Shown: in pieces, positions 1 through 6,765 of the stretch
Position numbering within the stretch: position 1 is the stretch's first letter
Layout: every line of letters starts with the position of its first letter
Assembly: GCA_947090525.1 (NCBI GenBank)
Contig: CAMUON010000005.1
Location: 1-64,000 of the forward strand
DNA from: an uncultured Atopobium sp.
GTDB taxonomy: Bacteria > Actinomycetota > Coriobacteriia > Coriobacteriales > Atopobiaceae
Reading direction: 5' to 3'
DNA length: 64,000 nt
Notes under the pieces: generated by a model
Told to the model about the DNA's origin: nothing
The model's database searches: none
The model's input: only the letters and a program-made list of their open reading frames with translations
Made by a program: the position numbers and the translations under genes

Positions 1-1
1 T

Positions 2-103
2 GTTTGTGTGGAATGCGACAAAGACGATGTACAGATGGTCAGAAACTGGCTTGAGACAATAGCATCAAAAGAACAATGGCATACGAGTCTCAAAGTTTGG
101 TAA
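2..103 (+). CDS. 3' end of an unidentified ICE gene (partial)
   Basis: The window opens inside a reading frame of 33 codons ending in TAA at 101-103. The visible tail (ending NWLETIASKEQWHTSLKVW) is hydrophilic with no recognisable motif. It lies 10 bases before the next start codon and runs in the same direction, so it probably belongs to the same operon. Without the upstream sequence the family cannot be named, and it could be a chance frame. Confidence 0.4.
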   Translation, partial: VCVECDKDDVQMVRNWLETIASKEQWHTSLKVW

Positions 104-113
104 GTGAGTAACC

Positions 114-632
114 ATGCCGCTATCTTTGAGTAATGTTTGTTCTTTCATCAACAACTCATCAGCTCTCCCAAAGATCAAGTACGCCGCTTTAGTCGTATTT
201 TTACTGGCTTGCCAATGTATTTCGATTCTCTATATATTCGTCCTTATCCCGCAAGGGGAAGTAAGGTCTGTGTTGGAGTGGCTTATATGGTTCTGCAAAA
301 CCACTGATACTCAGCTCGACGGTGCTCTTCTTCGGATGCTTGTTCTCTTTCTTTTTGGCATCCCAGCTCTTCTGAGTCCTTCGTTTTTGTTTGTCAGCCT
401 ATGTAGCGTCCCCTTTGCATTGTATTTTGATAAGACTCATGAGAGTAAAAAAGTTCTAACTAGCATTACGGCTTACATCGTCCTTATAGCCTTTCTGATG
501 CTTGTATTTGCCGCGCCTGGTACAACCATCTTTGAACGCGTGATAGCCCCCTCATCCATTCTTCTCACTCGTATGTCCGTCATCTTTTTCACTTATCTTG
601 TTTGTCATTGCGTCGCTTCACGAAAGGAGTAG
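114..632 (+). CDS. ICE-encoded multi-pass membrane protein, unknown function
   Basis: A 172-residue protein with about four or five hydrophobic segments (roughly residues 23-47, 70-95, 95-108, 113-137 and 150-168) joined by short loops, so it should sit in the cytoplasmic membrane. I do not recognise a family. The ATG at 114 lacks a strong ribosome binding site and is chosen because it opens the frame just after the preceding stop. Its last codons overlap the ribosome binding site of the next gene at 635, which suggests translational coupling. It is the first complete gene of the replication/accessory operon of the element. Confidence 0.6.
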   Translation: MPLSLSNVCSFINNSSALPKIKYAALVVFLLACQCISILYIFVLIPQGEVRSVLEWLIWFCKTTDTQLDGALLRMLVLFLFGIPALLSPSFLFVSLCSVPFALYFDKTHESKKVLTSITAYIVLIAFLMLVFAAPGTTIFERVIAPSSILLTRMSVIFFTYLVCHCVASRKE

Positions 633-634
633 TC

Positions 635-901
635 ATGAGATCAAATCTAAACCCTAAGTTCTACTGGCATGAGTCATTCACCACCATCCTCAATCAGATC
701 TCTGATGCACAGATGCGTGAAGAGCTCTTGGATGCTATTTGGAGCTATGGTTTTACCCACATCTATCCAAGCAATCTAGAGTTTCCTTTATCAGCAATCT
801 TTGAAGGCATTAAAGCCATCATTGACAACGATTACGCTATGTATTTGCGTGGTCAAGCACATTCTAAGTCCAGTACAACAAACCCCGTTACGAACAATTA
901 G
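635..901 (+). CDS. Small DUF6291-like protein of the ICE replication module
   Basis: An 88-residue protein starting at ATG 635, seven bases after an AAAGGAG ribosome binding site; an in-frame upstream ATG at 602 has no such site. The core (residues about 8-70: an aromatic start, FTTILNQISDAQMREELLDAIW, a glycine turn, then FPLSAIFEGIKAIID) has the spacing of DUF6291 domains, which are usually found beside phage and ICE replication proteins. The next gene has the same type of domain at its N terminus, so the two may be paralogous or partner subunits. Biochemical role unknown. Confidence 0.6.
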   Translation: MRSNLNPKFYWHESFTTILNQISDAQMREELLDAIWSYGFTHIYPSNLEFPLSAIFEGIKAIIDNDYAMYLRGQAHSKSSTTNPVTNN

Positions 902-910
902 GAGCCTACC

Positions 911-1867
911 ATGAAATTTACTTGGTTAGATAAATATACTCGTGTGATCTCAATGCTTCCGCCCGAAGAAGCAGGTATGCTCGCGGTTGCTCTTGCAAAA
1001 TACGGCTCTCTTGCCGAAGAGCCTCAAGATTTACCTTTTCAAGCGCAGCTTGCTTTTGAGGCTTTGCGCGAAGATGTCGAATATTCTAGAAGTATGACTG
1101 AAAAAGGTATGAAGAGTGGAGAGTCTAGGCGTTCGCATAAATCTTATAAACCAAACTCTGAAATAGTAACGAACGAAAGTGCACATCAGCCTCAAACGGC
1201 TCCTGAAACTGATCCTGAACCAAACTCTTCCCAACAAGCGAACGCGCTAAGCACCCCAACAGAAGCGGAGAGCGCTATTACTGATGAACAGCCTCGCGAA
1301 GACAGTACGAACGATACCCCCCTTGATAGTCGAACGGACAAAGAACACGAGGTCGAACCCGTTCAAGAAAAAACTGCGAACGCGTTCAAACAAAACGCGC
1401 GAACGGAACATACACACTCTAACGAACGCGTTCACGCAAATTCTGCGAACGGTGCACCCGAAAGTACACGAACCAAAGCAATGCATAGCATTGCATTACA
1501 TAGCAAAGTAATAGAGAAAGAAAAAGAAAGTAAAGAAAAAGAAATCGCTCACCCTTCAATCGAACCAAAAAGCACTCAACCCGAAGAGCCGCATCCAAAA
1601 AAATTCCAACGACCAACCCTTGAGCAAGTCCAAGCTCACGTTTCGGTGAAAGGTCTCGACGTAGATCCTGAGCGCTTCTGCGCCTACTACGATTCGGTGG
1701 GTTGGAGAATCGGTAAGCAGCCGATGAAGTCGTGGCAAGCAGCACTTCGTACCTGGGACTTAAAGGCAAAAAAGGACAAGAAGGAAGCCGCCTCAACCAG
1801 CTACCAAAACGATTTTGAGAGAAAGGTCGGACACGATGTATACGAACAACTCGCAATCTACAACTAA
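911..1867 (+). CDS. Replication-initiator-like protein: DUF6291-like N terminus, DnaD-like C terminus
   Basis: A 318-residue protein in three parts. Residues 1-65 resemble DUF6291. Residues about 70-225 are a charged, low-complexity linker rich in Glu, Thr, Asn and Lys. Residues about 235-290 (FCAYYDSVGWRIGKQPMKSW, then LRTWDLKAKK) match the C-terminal motif of DnaD-like phage and ICE initiators. The ATG at 911 follows AGGAG. The gene overlaps the start of the dnaC-like gene, the usual initiator-loader pairing. The linker-coding DNA carries CGAAC motifs on a 23-bp lattice followed by an A-rich tract, so the gene probably contains its own origin, as in several phage initiator genes. DNA binding by this protein is inferred. 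Confidence 0.72.
   Translation: MKFTWLDKYTRVISMLPPEEAGMLAVALAKYGSLAEEPQDLPFQAQLAFEALREDVEYSRSMTEKGMKSGESRRSHKSYKPNSEIVTNESAHQPQTAPETDPEPNSSQQANALSTPTEAESAITDEQPREDSTNDTPLDSRTDKEHEVEPVQEKTANAFKQNARTEHTHSNERVHANSANGAPESTRTKAMHSIALHSKVIEKEKESKEKEIAHPSIEPKSTQPEEPHPKKFQRPTLEQVQAHVSVKGLDVDPERFCAYYDSVGWRIGKQPMKSWQAALRTWDLKAKKDKKEAASTSYQNDFERKVGHDVYEQLAIYN
1170..1565 (+). repeat. Iteron-like array: CGAAC on an exact 23-bp lattice
   Basis: CGAAC starts at 1170, 1239, 1308, 1331, 1354, 1377, 1400, 1423, 1446, 1469 and 1561. Every interval is a multiple of 23 bp, with seven consecutive 23-bp steps. One-mismatch copies fill three missing slots (1193, 1216 and 1285). The remaining 18 bases of each unit are not conserved, and 23 is not a multiple of three, so neither recent tandem duplication nor the protein sequence explains the spacing. 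Two copies (1377 and 1423) extend into the palindrome GAACGCGTTC. The spacing is close to two helical turns, as in initiator-binding iterons. Binding by the encoded initiator is inferred. Confidence 0.8.
1478..1545. other. Candidate DNA unwinding element next to the iterons
   Basis: Directly after the dense part of the array there is an AT-rich stretch with short repeats of the type GCATTGCATTACATAGC, followed by about 40 bases made almost only of A and G (AGAAAGAAAAAGAAAG type). Its composition differs from the flanking coding DNA. An easily melted tract beside iterons is typical of replication origins. It is coding, so the bias could also reflect a lysine/glutamate-rich peptide. Confidence 0.45.
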
Positions 1868-2573
1868 GGCTCCTACCTGCAAATTCTGTGGCAAACCACT
1901 CGTGAGAAGAAGCGGAATGCTCTTCGGCAAGCCTGCGTTTGCTGGCTTTGAGGCGTGTACCTGCGAGGGGAGCGTAGCGGCTAGAGCAGCAGCCGAAGAG
2001 AAGGAAAAGGCGCAAGCGAAAAAAGACGCTGAGCACCATCTTTGCGTGAAACTTGAGCACGCTGGCGTGATGAAGCGCTTCCAACACGCCCTCGATCCTC
2101 GCTCGAAAGAGCTTGCAACTCAGCTCTTGAGCGGGCAAAACGTCTTCATCTCGGGATCTGTGGGAGCTGGAAAGACGCACTTGGCGTGTGCATGTGTGCG
2201 CGTGCTCATCAGCCAGGGCAAAAACGTGCAATTCACCCGCGCTGTGGCTTTATTTGACCAGATCAAGCGCAGCTTCAACAACGATTTCGATGCGCTTGCA
2301 CCGTATCGCACCTGTGATGTGCTTGTTCTCGATGACCTTGGGAAACAGTCGTCAACGCCTTGGAGCCTTGAACGCCTGTTCGATCTGGTAGACGAGAGGT
2401 ATGCGCGCCAGCTTCCTACCATCTCCACGAGCAACTACACGCCTCGCGACCTGATTGTGCACCTTGCCTGCTCACACGATCTCACGCTCTCACAATCGAT
2501 TGTGAGCCGCCTTTTGAGCAATTCCGTACACATCACCGTCGCTTGCGAAGATAGCCGTATAAAATCGATTTAA
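1836..2573 (+). CDS. DnaC/IstB-type helicase loader ATPase
   Basis: A 245-residue AAA+ protein expected to load the replicative helicase at the element's origin. Residues about 12-45 carry paired cysteines (CKFCGKPL, then ACTCEG), a zinc-ribbon seen in many phage and ICE DnaC proteins. Walker A (GSVGAGKTHLA) lies near residue 108 and Walker B (VLVLDDLG) near 165. The ATG at 1836 has GAAAGG ten bases upstream; an upstream in-frame TTG at 1815 is less likely. It overlaps the end of the initiator-like gene by 32 bases, implying coupled translation. IstB transposition helpers are related, but no transposase is nearby. Confidence 0.88.
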   Translation: MYTNNSQSTTKAPTCKFCGKPLVRRSGMLFGKPAFAGFEACTCEGSVAARAAAEEKEKAQAKKDAEHHLCVKLEHAGVMKRFQHALDPRSKELATQLLSGQNVFISGSVGAGKTHLACACVRVLISQGKNVQFTRAVALFDQIKRSFNNDFDALAPYRTCDVLVLDDLGKQSSTPWSLERLFDLVDERYARQLPTISTSNYTPRDLIVHLACSHDLTLSQSIVSRLLSNSVHITVACEDSRIKSI

Positions 2574-2582
2574 GGAGCAAAA

Positions 2583-2834
2583 ATGACCCAACAAGAACTT
2601 GATGCAATGGTTCAAGAAGAGCTTGAGAAGCGCGCCCGCGGACGCTGCATATGCCTTAACTTTTCCGAAGCAGAAGAGGTCTACAATGCGCTTATGCTTG
2701 CTCGCACGCAATGCCAAAAGGCTTATGCACGTTGTGAGAAAACTGGTCTCACTTCACTTTCTGCGAAAATGAGTCACCGAATCGAATTCATGGATAAACT
2801 CATAACGCGCCTTGAGAAAAAGTTGAAATGGTAA
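2583..2834 (+). CDS. Small helical protein, unknown
   Basis: An 83-residue charged, probably all-helical protein with good start context (GGAG seven bases before ATG 2583). It lies nine bases after the helicase-loader gene and is followed 27 bases later by another small gene, so it belongs to the replication operon. The middle (CICLNFSEAEEVYNALMLAR) suggests a helical pair. No known family recognised. Confidence 0.6.
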   Translation: MTQQELDAMVQEELEKRARGRCICLNFSEAEEVYNALMLARTQCQKAYARCEKTGLTSLSAKMSHRIEFMDKLITRLEKKLKW

Positions 2835-2861
2835 GCAACAAACGAGGAAAAAGGAGCAACA

Positions 2862-3089
2862 ATGGAAGACTTTAACTTTAACGATGACCAAATGCGTCTT
2901 ATTGCTCGTGCGCTTGAGCATGAGATTCAGTTCACTGCAAAGATGCTTGAACAAGCAAATTTGGATTACAAAACAAGTCGTCAGCTTAATCTACAAATGA
3001 TCAATCTTATCAGTATTGTCCTTAACTTTAAGCGCTTCCTTACTCCGTCTTTCAAGGTCTTTTTAATGACTTATCTCTCTACGCATTAG
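2862..3089 (+). CDS. Small helical protein, unknown
   Basis: A 75-residue protein preceded by AAAAAGGAG seven bases before ATG 2862. The first part is acidic and helical (NDDQMRLIARALEHEIQFTA); the last 25 residues are more hydrophobic. Like its upstream neighbour it looks like a two-helix accessory protein, and the two may be distant relatives. Function unknown. Confidence 0.55.
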   Translation: MEDFNFNDDQMRLIARALEHEIQFTAKMLEQANLDYKTSRQLNLQMINLISIVLNFKRFLTPSFKVFLMTYLSTH

Positions 3090-3125
3090 TAAAGAATTTC
3101 TTTAATACGAGAAAGGATGAAAATC

Positions 3126-3335
3126 ATGAGTGATGACAACTTCAAACAGGAAATTACAGTCTTCTCCTTGTCTTCCTGGAGTCTTTTCATAGGGGTTTTA
3201 TGCCTCAGCATAAAACCGGAAACGCCACGTCTTGGATTAGTCTGGTCGTTTCTTGGCTTTAACCTGCTTGCCGCATCATTTTTCTTCGGTGTTGTTGCTG
3301 CTTATTATTGGTATCGCCGTGCTATAGAATCTTGA
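3126..3335 (+). CDS. Small two-pass membrane protein, unknown
   Basis: A 69-residue protein with two hydrophobic stretches (about residues 16-33 and 40-62). GAAAGG at 3111-3116 is too close to an ATG at 3117 but well spaced for the ATG at 3126, so the latter is used. Part of the same run of small genes. No family recognised. Confidence 0.55.
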   Translation: MSDDNFKQEITVFSLSSWSLFIGVLCLSIKPETPRLGLVWSFLGFNLLAASFFFGVVAAYYWYRRAIES

Positions 3336-3372
3336 TTTCTTTAACTTCCAATTCTGATGCTTAGGAGCTATC

Positions 3373-3549
3373 ATGCCCACCATCCTAGAGTTTGCGCTTA
3401 AGTTCGTCCTGCTTATATTATATGGATTCATATATATCTCTATGGCTTCCAGCCTACATGATTTACTTCTTGTCACGTTTATTTGCTATGCTTGCATTTT
3501 AGTATCTACCTATTTGCTCATCCTTAGAAAAAGATACGCTACCAAATAG
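3373..3549 (+). CDS. 58-residue membrane protein
   Basis: A short reading frame with AGGAG eight bases before ATG 3373. It encodes 58 residues with two hydrophobic segments (about 8-24 and 31-50) and a basic end (LRKRYATK). Size, topology and position after another two-pass small protein suggest a pair of small membrane proteins. Nothing indicates what they do. Confidence 0.55.
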   Translation: MPTILEFALKFVLLILYGFIYISMASSLHDLLLVTFICYACILVSTYLLILRKRYATK

Positions 3550-3558
3550 GAGCGCTTA

Positions 3559-3592
3559 GTGAACTTGTTCACCTGCATGTTTGTGATACACT
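3559..3592 (+). promoter_or_regulatory. Candidate promoter with palindromic operator
   Basis: A perfect palindrome GTGAAC-TT-GTTCAC (3559-3572) overlaps a possible -35 hexamer TTGTTC (3565-3570). A possible -10 TACACT lies 16 bases further on (3587-3592). A dimeric repressor bound here would block the promoter of the ardA-like gene. It lies just upstream of the hairpin leader at 3600. Confidence 0.45.
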
Positions 3593-3599
3593 AAAACTG

Positions 3600-3636
3600 A
3601 CCGTCTTCCACAGTAACGGTATTGAGACAAAGGAGA
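3600..3636 (+). promoter_or_regulatory. Hairpin-SD leader element, copy 1 (ardA-like gene)
   Basis: Stem ACCGT (3600-3604) pairs with ACGGT (3616-3620) around a loop beginning CTTCCACA. GAGACAAAGGAGA follows at 3624-3636 and serves as ribosome binding site for ATG 3643. This stem differs from the AGGCA/TGCCT stem of other copies but still pairs, a compensatory change supporting a real hairpin. Confidence 0.7.
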
Positions 3637-3642
3637 ACTGCT

Positions 3643-4620
3643 ATGAGTGTGTATATCTTTGGCTATCAATTTGGCGACGAACATGAAAAAGTAGTGTCTT
3701 CACTTGAAGATATAGCAGCTCATTTATATCCTTCAGAAGAAGCAATTTCCGATTATCTGTATTGTGCAGACAAGTGGGGTTTCACTCCATCCACACCAAA
3801 CGAGCTTGCGAGCCTTATCCTCGATCCTGCGCTTAGTGACTATTTCTTTACATGCCATGATTATCCCCATGGATACCCTGCCGAAGATACCGCGTATGAG
3901 GATATTGGGCACTTTATGCTTGATGAAACTGACCTTTGGAATTTCCTAAAAGAAAATCATCTTGATTATTATTTCGACTTTGAACAATACGGTCGTGATT
4001 GTATTCAGAATAATGGCTTCCAACTTGGTGAATACGGTTATCTAGCATCTCCGCCCAGCATCAAAACCAACATTTCTGATGAGGAAATACAGAATCTTGC
4101 AAACTACTTAAACGGGTATGTGTATGATCAGTCAACTATTGAAGATACCCGACGCCGTATCAATATCTGCGCTCTTGATGAATCTGACGCCTCTTATTAC
4201 AATCCTTCTGACTACTGGGTAGTTGAATTCAATGAGACAGATTCAAAACTTAATGTATGCTCCTATGCTAAGCGTATCGTCACAAAGGAACTCATTGATA
4301 GTGTTCTTGCTTTAGACAAGCGCATAGCTGATATGGACGTTGGATATCTAAAACTTTACATTGATCATGTCCAGGATGGAAAGGTAGTTGACCACCATCG
4401 ATTTGATATTGGTGATAGAGATCCCGCTTCAATACAGTTCTTAAAATCTCTTCAAACTCACTTGGATGTACCTGTAATTGAGATGCAAAGACAGCTATCT
4501 CAAGCCCAAGCAAAGCTGCAAGCGCATTCTCTTGCTGAGGAGCTGGCTGCCGCGAAAGCAGCAGCGAACAGACAAAAGCAAGCCACGTCTAAGCCACCCA
4601 CTCATGGGCTTAGGCAATAG
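3643..4620 (+). CDS. ardA: ArdA-type antirestriction protein with C-terminal extension and shared tail
   Basis: 325 residues. The first about 140 resemble ArdA, the acidic DNA mimic that blocks type I restriction enzymes (DLWNFLKENHLDYYFDFEQYGRD, split by me as DLWNFLKENH and DYYFDFEQYGRD, then GFQLGEYGYL). Unlike classical ArdA of about 165 residues it continues with a second domain (residues about 185-290, opening NPSDYWVVEFN) shared with the protein at 25645, and ends in SLAEELAAAKAAANRQ, the tail found on several proteins of this element. ATG 3643 is chosen because AAAGGAG of the conserved leader is correctly spaced. The tail suggests delivery into the recipient during conjugation, where antirestriction would protect incoming DNA; that is inference. 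Confidence 0.7.
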   Translation: MSVYIFGYQFGDEHEKVVSSLEDIAAHLYPSEEAISDYLYCADKWGFTPSTPNELASLILDPALSDYFFTCHDYPHGYPAEDTAYEDIGHFMLDETDLWNFLKENHLDYYFDFEQYGRDCIQNNGFQLGEYGYLASPPSIKTNISDEEIQNLANYLNGYVYDQSTIEDTRRRINICALDESDASYYNPSDYWVVEFNETDSKLNVCSYAKRIVTKELIDSVLALDKRIADMDVGYLKLYIDHVQDGKVVDHHRFDIGDRDPASIQFLKSLQTHLDVPVIEMQRQLSQAQAKLQAHSLAEELAAAKAAANRQKQATSKPPTHGLRQ

Positions 4621-4644
4621 GTGGTGTATACATTGAAAGCATTA

Positions 4645-4677
4645 TTTACACACAACACGCCCCAAAATGGATATAAT
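4645..4677 (+). promoter_or_regulatory. Candidate promoter of the pseudoknot RNA
   Basis: A consensus -10 TATAAT (4672-4677) lies 52 bases after the ardA-like gene. The best -35 is TTTACA (4645-4650), but the 21-base spacer is long, so the -10 carries most of the weight. Transcription would start near 4684, just before the first hairpin of the candidate RNA. Confidence 0.45.
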
Positions 4678-4683
4678 GAACTT

Positions 4684-4916
4684 ATGTATCGTGTGGGCAG
4701 CACGTTTCAATCTGACGGTCGCTGCGATTACCGTAAGTATGTGGAAACACATGCGAAACGCAGCTTGAGCGGAGAGTGTGAGCCGCGAGAAAGTCTTGGT
4801 AACAAGACACAACTCACCTTACTACCGAAACAGGTTATGCTGTCGGCTCATGGCAGACATGTAACTGTCCATAAGAGGGTGTTACTTAATGCTACGGCGA
4901 TAGTAGCGCCCTCTTT
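4684..4916 (+). ncRNA. Candidate structured RNA of tandem pseudoknots upstream of the PBECR4-like gene
   Basis: Unit 1: hairpin ACGGT/ACCGT (4715-4719/4730-4734) whose loop GCTGCG (4721-4726) is complementary to CGCAGC (4759-4764), with between them a 7-bp hairpin closed by GAAA (4737-4754). Unit 2: hairpin GCGG/CCGC (4769-4772/4783-4786) whose loop GTGAG (4778-4782) matches CTCAC (4813-4817), around a 6-bp hairpin closed by GTAA (4793-4808). Unit 3: hairpin ACAG/CTGT (4830-4843) with loop TTATG matching CATAA (4870-4874), around hairpin GACA/TGTC; that loop GTAAC (4861-4865) in turn matches GTTAC (4881-4885). The same plan recurring with different sequence, flanked by a promoter and a terminator-like hairpin, argues for a real RNA gene. 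No known class recognised; coding is unlikely. Confidence 0.65.
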
Positions 4917-4919
4917 AAA
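4875..4919 (+). terminator. Terminator-like hairpin at the end of the pseudoknot RNA
   Basis: GAGGG (4875-4879) pairs with CCCTC (4909-4913), enclosing an inner stem GCTAC/GTAGC (4891-4895/4903-4907), and TTT follows. The short T-run suggests a leaky terminator, which would let some transcripts continue into the gene at 4943, as in type III toxin-antitoxin loci. Confidence 0.5.
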
Positions 4920-4942
4920 TTGCTTTGTAGGTGGTGATGTCT

Positions 4943-5770
4943 ATGTCACCGCAGCATAAATCTATATCCCTAAAAGAAGATCTGCCTAAGATTTATAGAG
5001 CCGCTGCTTTATATGATAGGCATCTCTGTAACAAATCAGTTTTTTTGCTTTACTGTGATGCCTCCCAGCGTCTAAACTATGAAAAAATAGAATTCCGTCC
5101 TTCCAACTTTTCTCACCTCATCGGCTGTATACCTAACTATAAATCAAGCGTATCTGCATCGTCTTTTTACAAAAAAGCGTTAAACGAAGAACTTGTTTAT
5201 AGGAAAGATTTTTCATTTAGTCATGGAGATACCAAAGGTCGATTTTATTTTGATCTTAAGATGGAAACAGTGGGGCATCTTTTTAGATTACCGACAGTCC
5301 CGTTGCAAATAGGCTCATATAATGACGATGCTTTTGTTAATCTTACTGCAGATAAAATAGTTGGTCACACTCCCGCTTGCCTAGCAATTGAGTTTGGAGA
5401 AGATTCGTATTATCCCAAGAGCCTACTAAATCGGGATATACGTGAGTGTGTATACCCCGACACTCTCTTTCCAATAATAGCAACGGCATGTATTGATGAG
5501 GATCTTGATCCTCAATCTCAGTGCTTGGAATTTACATATATATCCAAAGCTCTTTTCCCAAAGTATAAGCATACTGTCGAGGATCTAGCGCTTTCTATTT
5601 CTAAAGCAAATAAAGTTAGTTATACGATGCTTGATTCTTCATCTATCAGTATGCATAACACTACTCATTCTCTTGCCGAGGAGATGGCTGCAGCGAAAGC
5701 AGCAGCGACAAAATCTTCGCTCAACCAGGAGATGCCACCCATTCGTGAACAACATGGTTTAAGGAGATAA
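4943..5770 (+). CDS. PBECR4-like nuclease-domain protein with shared C-terminal tail
   Basis: 275 residues. The N-terminal half (LLYCDASQRLNYEKIEFRP, then FSHLIGCIP and SSFYKKALNEELVY) resembles the PBECR4 domain of the Barnase/EndoU/colicin E5-D/RelE nuclease superfamily seen in phage and ICE polyvalent proteins. It ends with SLAEEMAAAKAAATK, 33 residues from the C terminus. Several starts are possible (GTG 4931, GTG 4934, ATG 4937); ATG 4943 has GGTGGTG at a good distance. It follows the candidate pseudoknot RNA by 26 bases, like the RNA antitoxin and toxin of a type III system. Nuclease activity and toxicity are inferred, and the domain call is from memory of the motif. Confidence 0.6.
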   Translation: MSPQHKSISLKEDLPKIYRAAALYDRHLCNKSVFLLYCDASQRLNYEKIEFRPSNFSHLIGCIPNYKSSVSASSFYKKALNEELVYRKDFSFSHGDTKGRFYFDLKMETVGHLFRLPTVPLQIGSYNDDAFVNLTADKIVGHTPACLAIEFGEDSYYPKSLLNRDIRECVYPDTLFPIIATACIDEDLDPQSQCLEFTYISKALFPKYKHTVEDLALSISKANKVSYTMLDSSSISMHNTTHSLAEEMAAAKAAATKSSLNQEMPPIREQHGLRR

Positions 5771-5772
5771 TC

Positions 5773-6741
5773 ATGGCAATCGAAGATCAATGTATGCAAA
5801 CAGTTATATCACTAGGACAGCCCCTTCTTGCTTCCTCGGCGAGTGTAGTTGCTGTAGTTCTTAAAGCTATCGGCGAGGGTCTTTTAGATGTTGGTAGGCT
5901 CTCTCTTGTTACGCTTAAGGATACAGGCACACTTGCAATGCAGCTGCCTCATGCTTCTGTGTTCTCAAAGCTTGATGGTCTTGGTTCAAAAGGACTCATA
6001 AGCTATGCTCAGCTTGGAGAAAAATACGACGATATCGTTTGGGTTGAGATGCCTATGAAGGATGCCGCACTTCGTGATCTTCGTGATTATTGTCTGCAGC
6101 ACGATATCGCCTTTGCTTGTATGCAATCGCCAGGACTTGCAAACAAAGCAATAGCCTTTAGTTCCCTCAATACAAATGAGGGACTTGAACATAAGCTGCG
6201 TAGCATCTTGTGCGATTATGCACAAGATGAGCTTAAGATTGATCCAGAGGTCTTAAATGAGTTTTTCCTTAAAGATGAGCTCAGAATTGATAATTTTGAG
6301 GATTCTAAAAATCTTGGTGACTATACCTGGTCAAAGCTTGACTCATCAGAAGCTCTCGCACTTAACATCATCTCATCTGAAAATGATCCGTTAGTGCCTG
6401 CCGCTATCACTCATATTCAAGATGATAATGGGTGCGAACTTGCAGGTATTGCGTATGAAGATGGCACATTTGACATTTACAGAAAAGAGCAGGATGGCTC
6501 AATCACGCCTTTGGTAAATGAGCTTGAAGCAAAGCCCTGCCTTGGAGAAAATCTTTCAGGCGCAATGCTTCTGGCAATGTCACAGCTTGACTCTAAACGT
6601 CACCCTCAGCAAGAATCCCGAGAAATTGCTAAGAAACAATTACCCAGTCTTATGGAATCTAAGCAGCAAATCGATCGTGCGCTTAATGGTCTTGATGAAG
6701 AGATTCCTGTCCGCAAGCAGCAGCTCTCGCATCGATTTTAG
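5773..6741 (+). CDS. PcfB-like (DUF3801-like) conjugation protein
   Basis: 322 residues, starting at ATG 5773 with AAGGAG. The segment near residues 70-140 (KGLISYAQLGEKYDDIVWVE, then LRDLRDYCLQHDIAFA) has the layout of DUF3801/PcfB, in which an 'S-Y-x-x-L' entry, a beta strand and a helix ending in an 'aKKYGV' type sequence recur. PcfB works with the VirD4-type coupling protein PcfC to bring the relaxosome to the channel. A second protein of this type follows at 6766 and then virD4, fitting that role. The N terminus (residues 15-50) is a hydrophobic/amphipathic helix. The C-terminal half is unassigned. Confidence 0.6.
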   Translation: MAIEDQCMQTVISLGQPLLASSASVVAVVLKAIGEGLLDVGRLSLVTLKDTGTLAMQLPHASVFSKLDGLGSKGLISYAQLGEKYDDIVWVEMPMKDAALRDLRDYCLQHDIAFACMQSPGLANKAIAFSSLNTNEGLEHKLRSILCDYAQDELKIDPEVLNEFFLKDELRIDNFEDSKNLGDYTWSKLDSSEALALNIISSENDPLVPAAITHIQDDNGCELAGIAYEDGTFDIYRKEQDGSITPLVNELEAKPCLGENLSGAMLLAMSQLDSKRHPQQESREIAKKQLPSLMESKQQIDRALNGLDEEIPVRKQQLSHRF

Positions 6742-6765
6742 GGTGTCTAAGAAAGGAGAGAAATC

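Noticed and set aside
1170..1565. CRISPR array
   Set aside because: Only a 5-6 base motif is conserved per 23-bp unit; units are too short and the region is coding, so iterons fit better.
1419..2231. 270-codon minus-strand reading frame across the initiator and dnaC-like genes
   Set aside because: It shadows well-supported plus-strand genes, is Arg/Leu-rich as antisense frames are, and has no ribosome binding site.
4684..4916. Possible tmRNA (several pseudoknots)
   Set aside because: No tRNA-like 5'/3' ends, no CCA-type acceptor stem and no tag reading frame with resume codon.
4621..4959. A 112-codon reading frame over the pseudoknot RNA region
   Set aside because: No ribosome binding site, low-quality composition, and it overlaps a -10 box and several mutually complementary helices; the RNA reading explains the sequence better.
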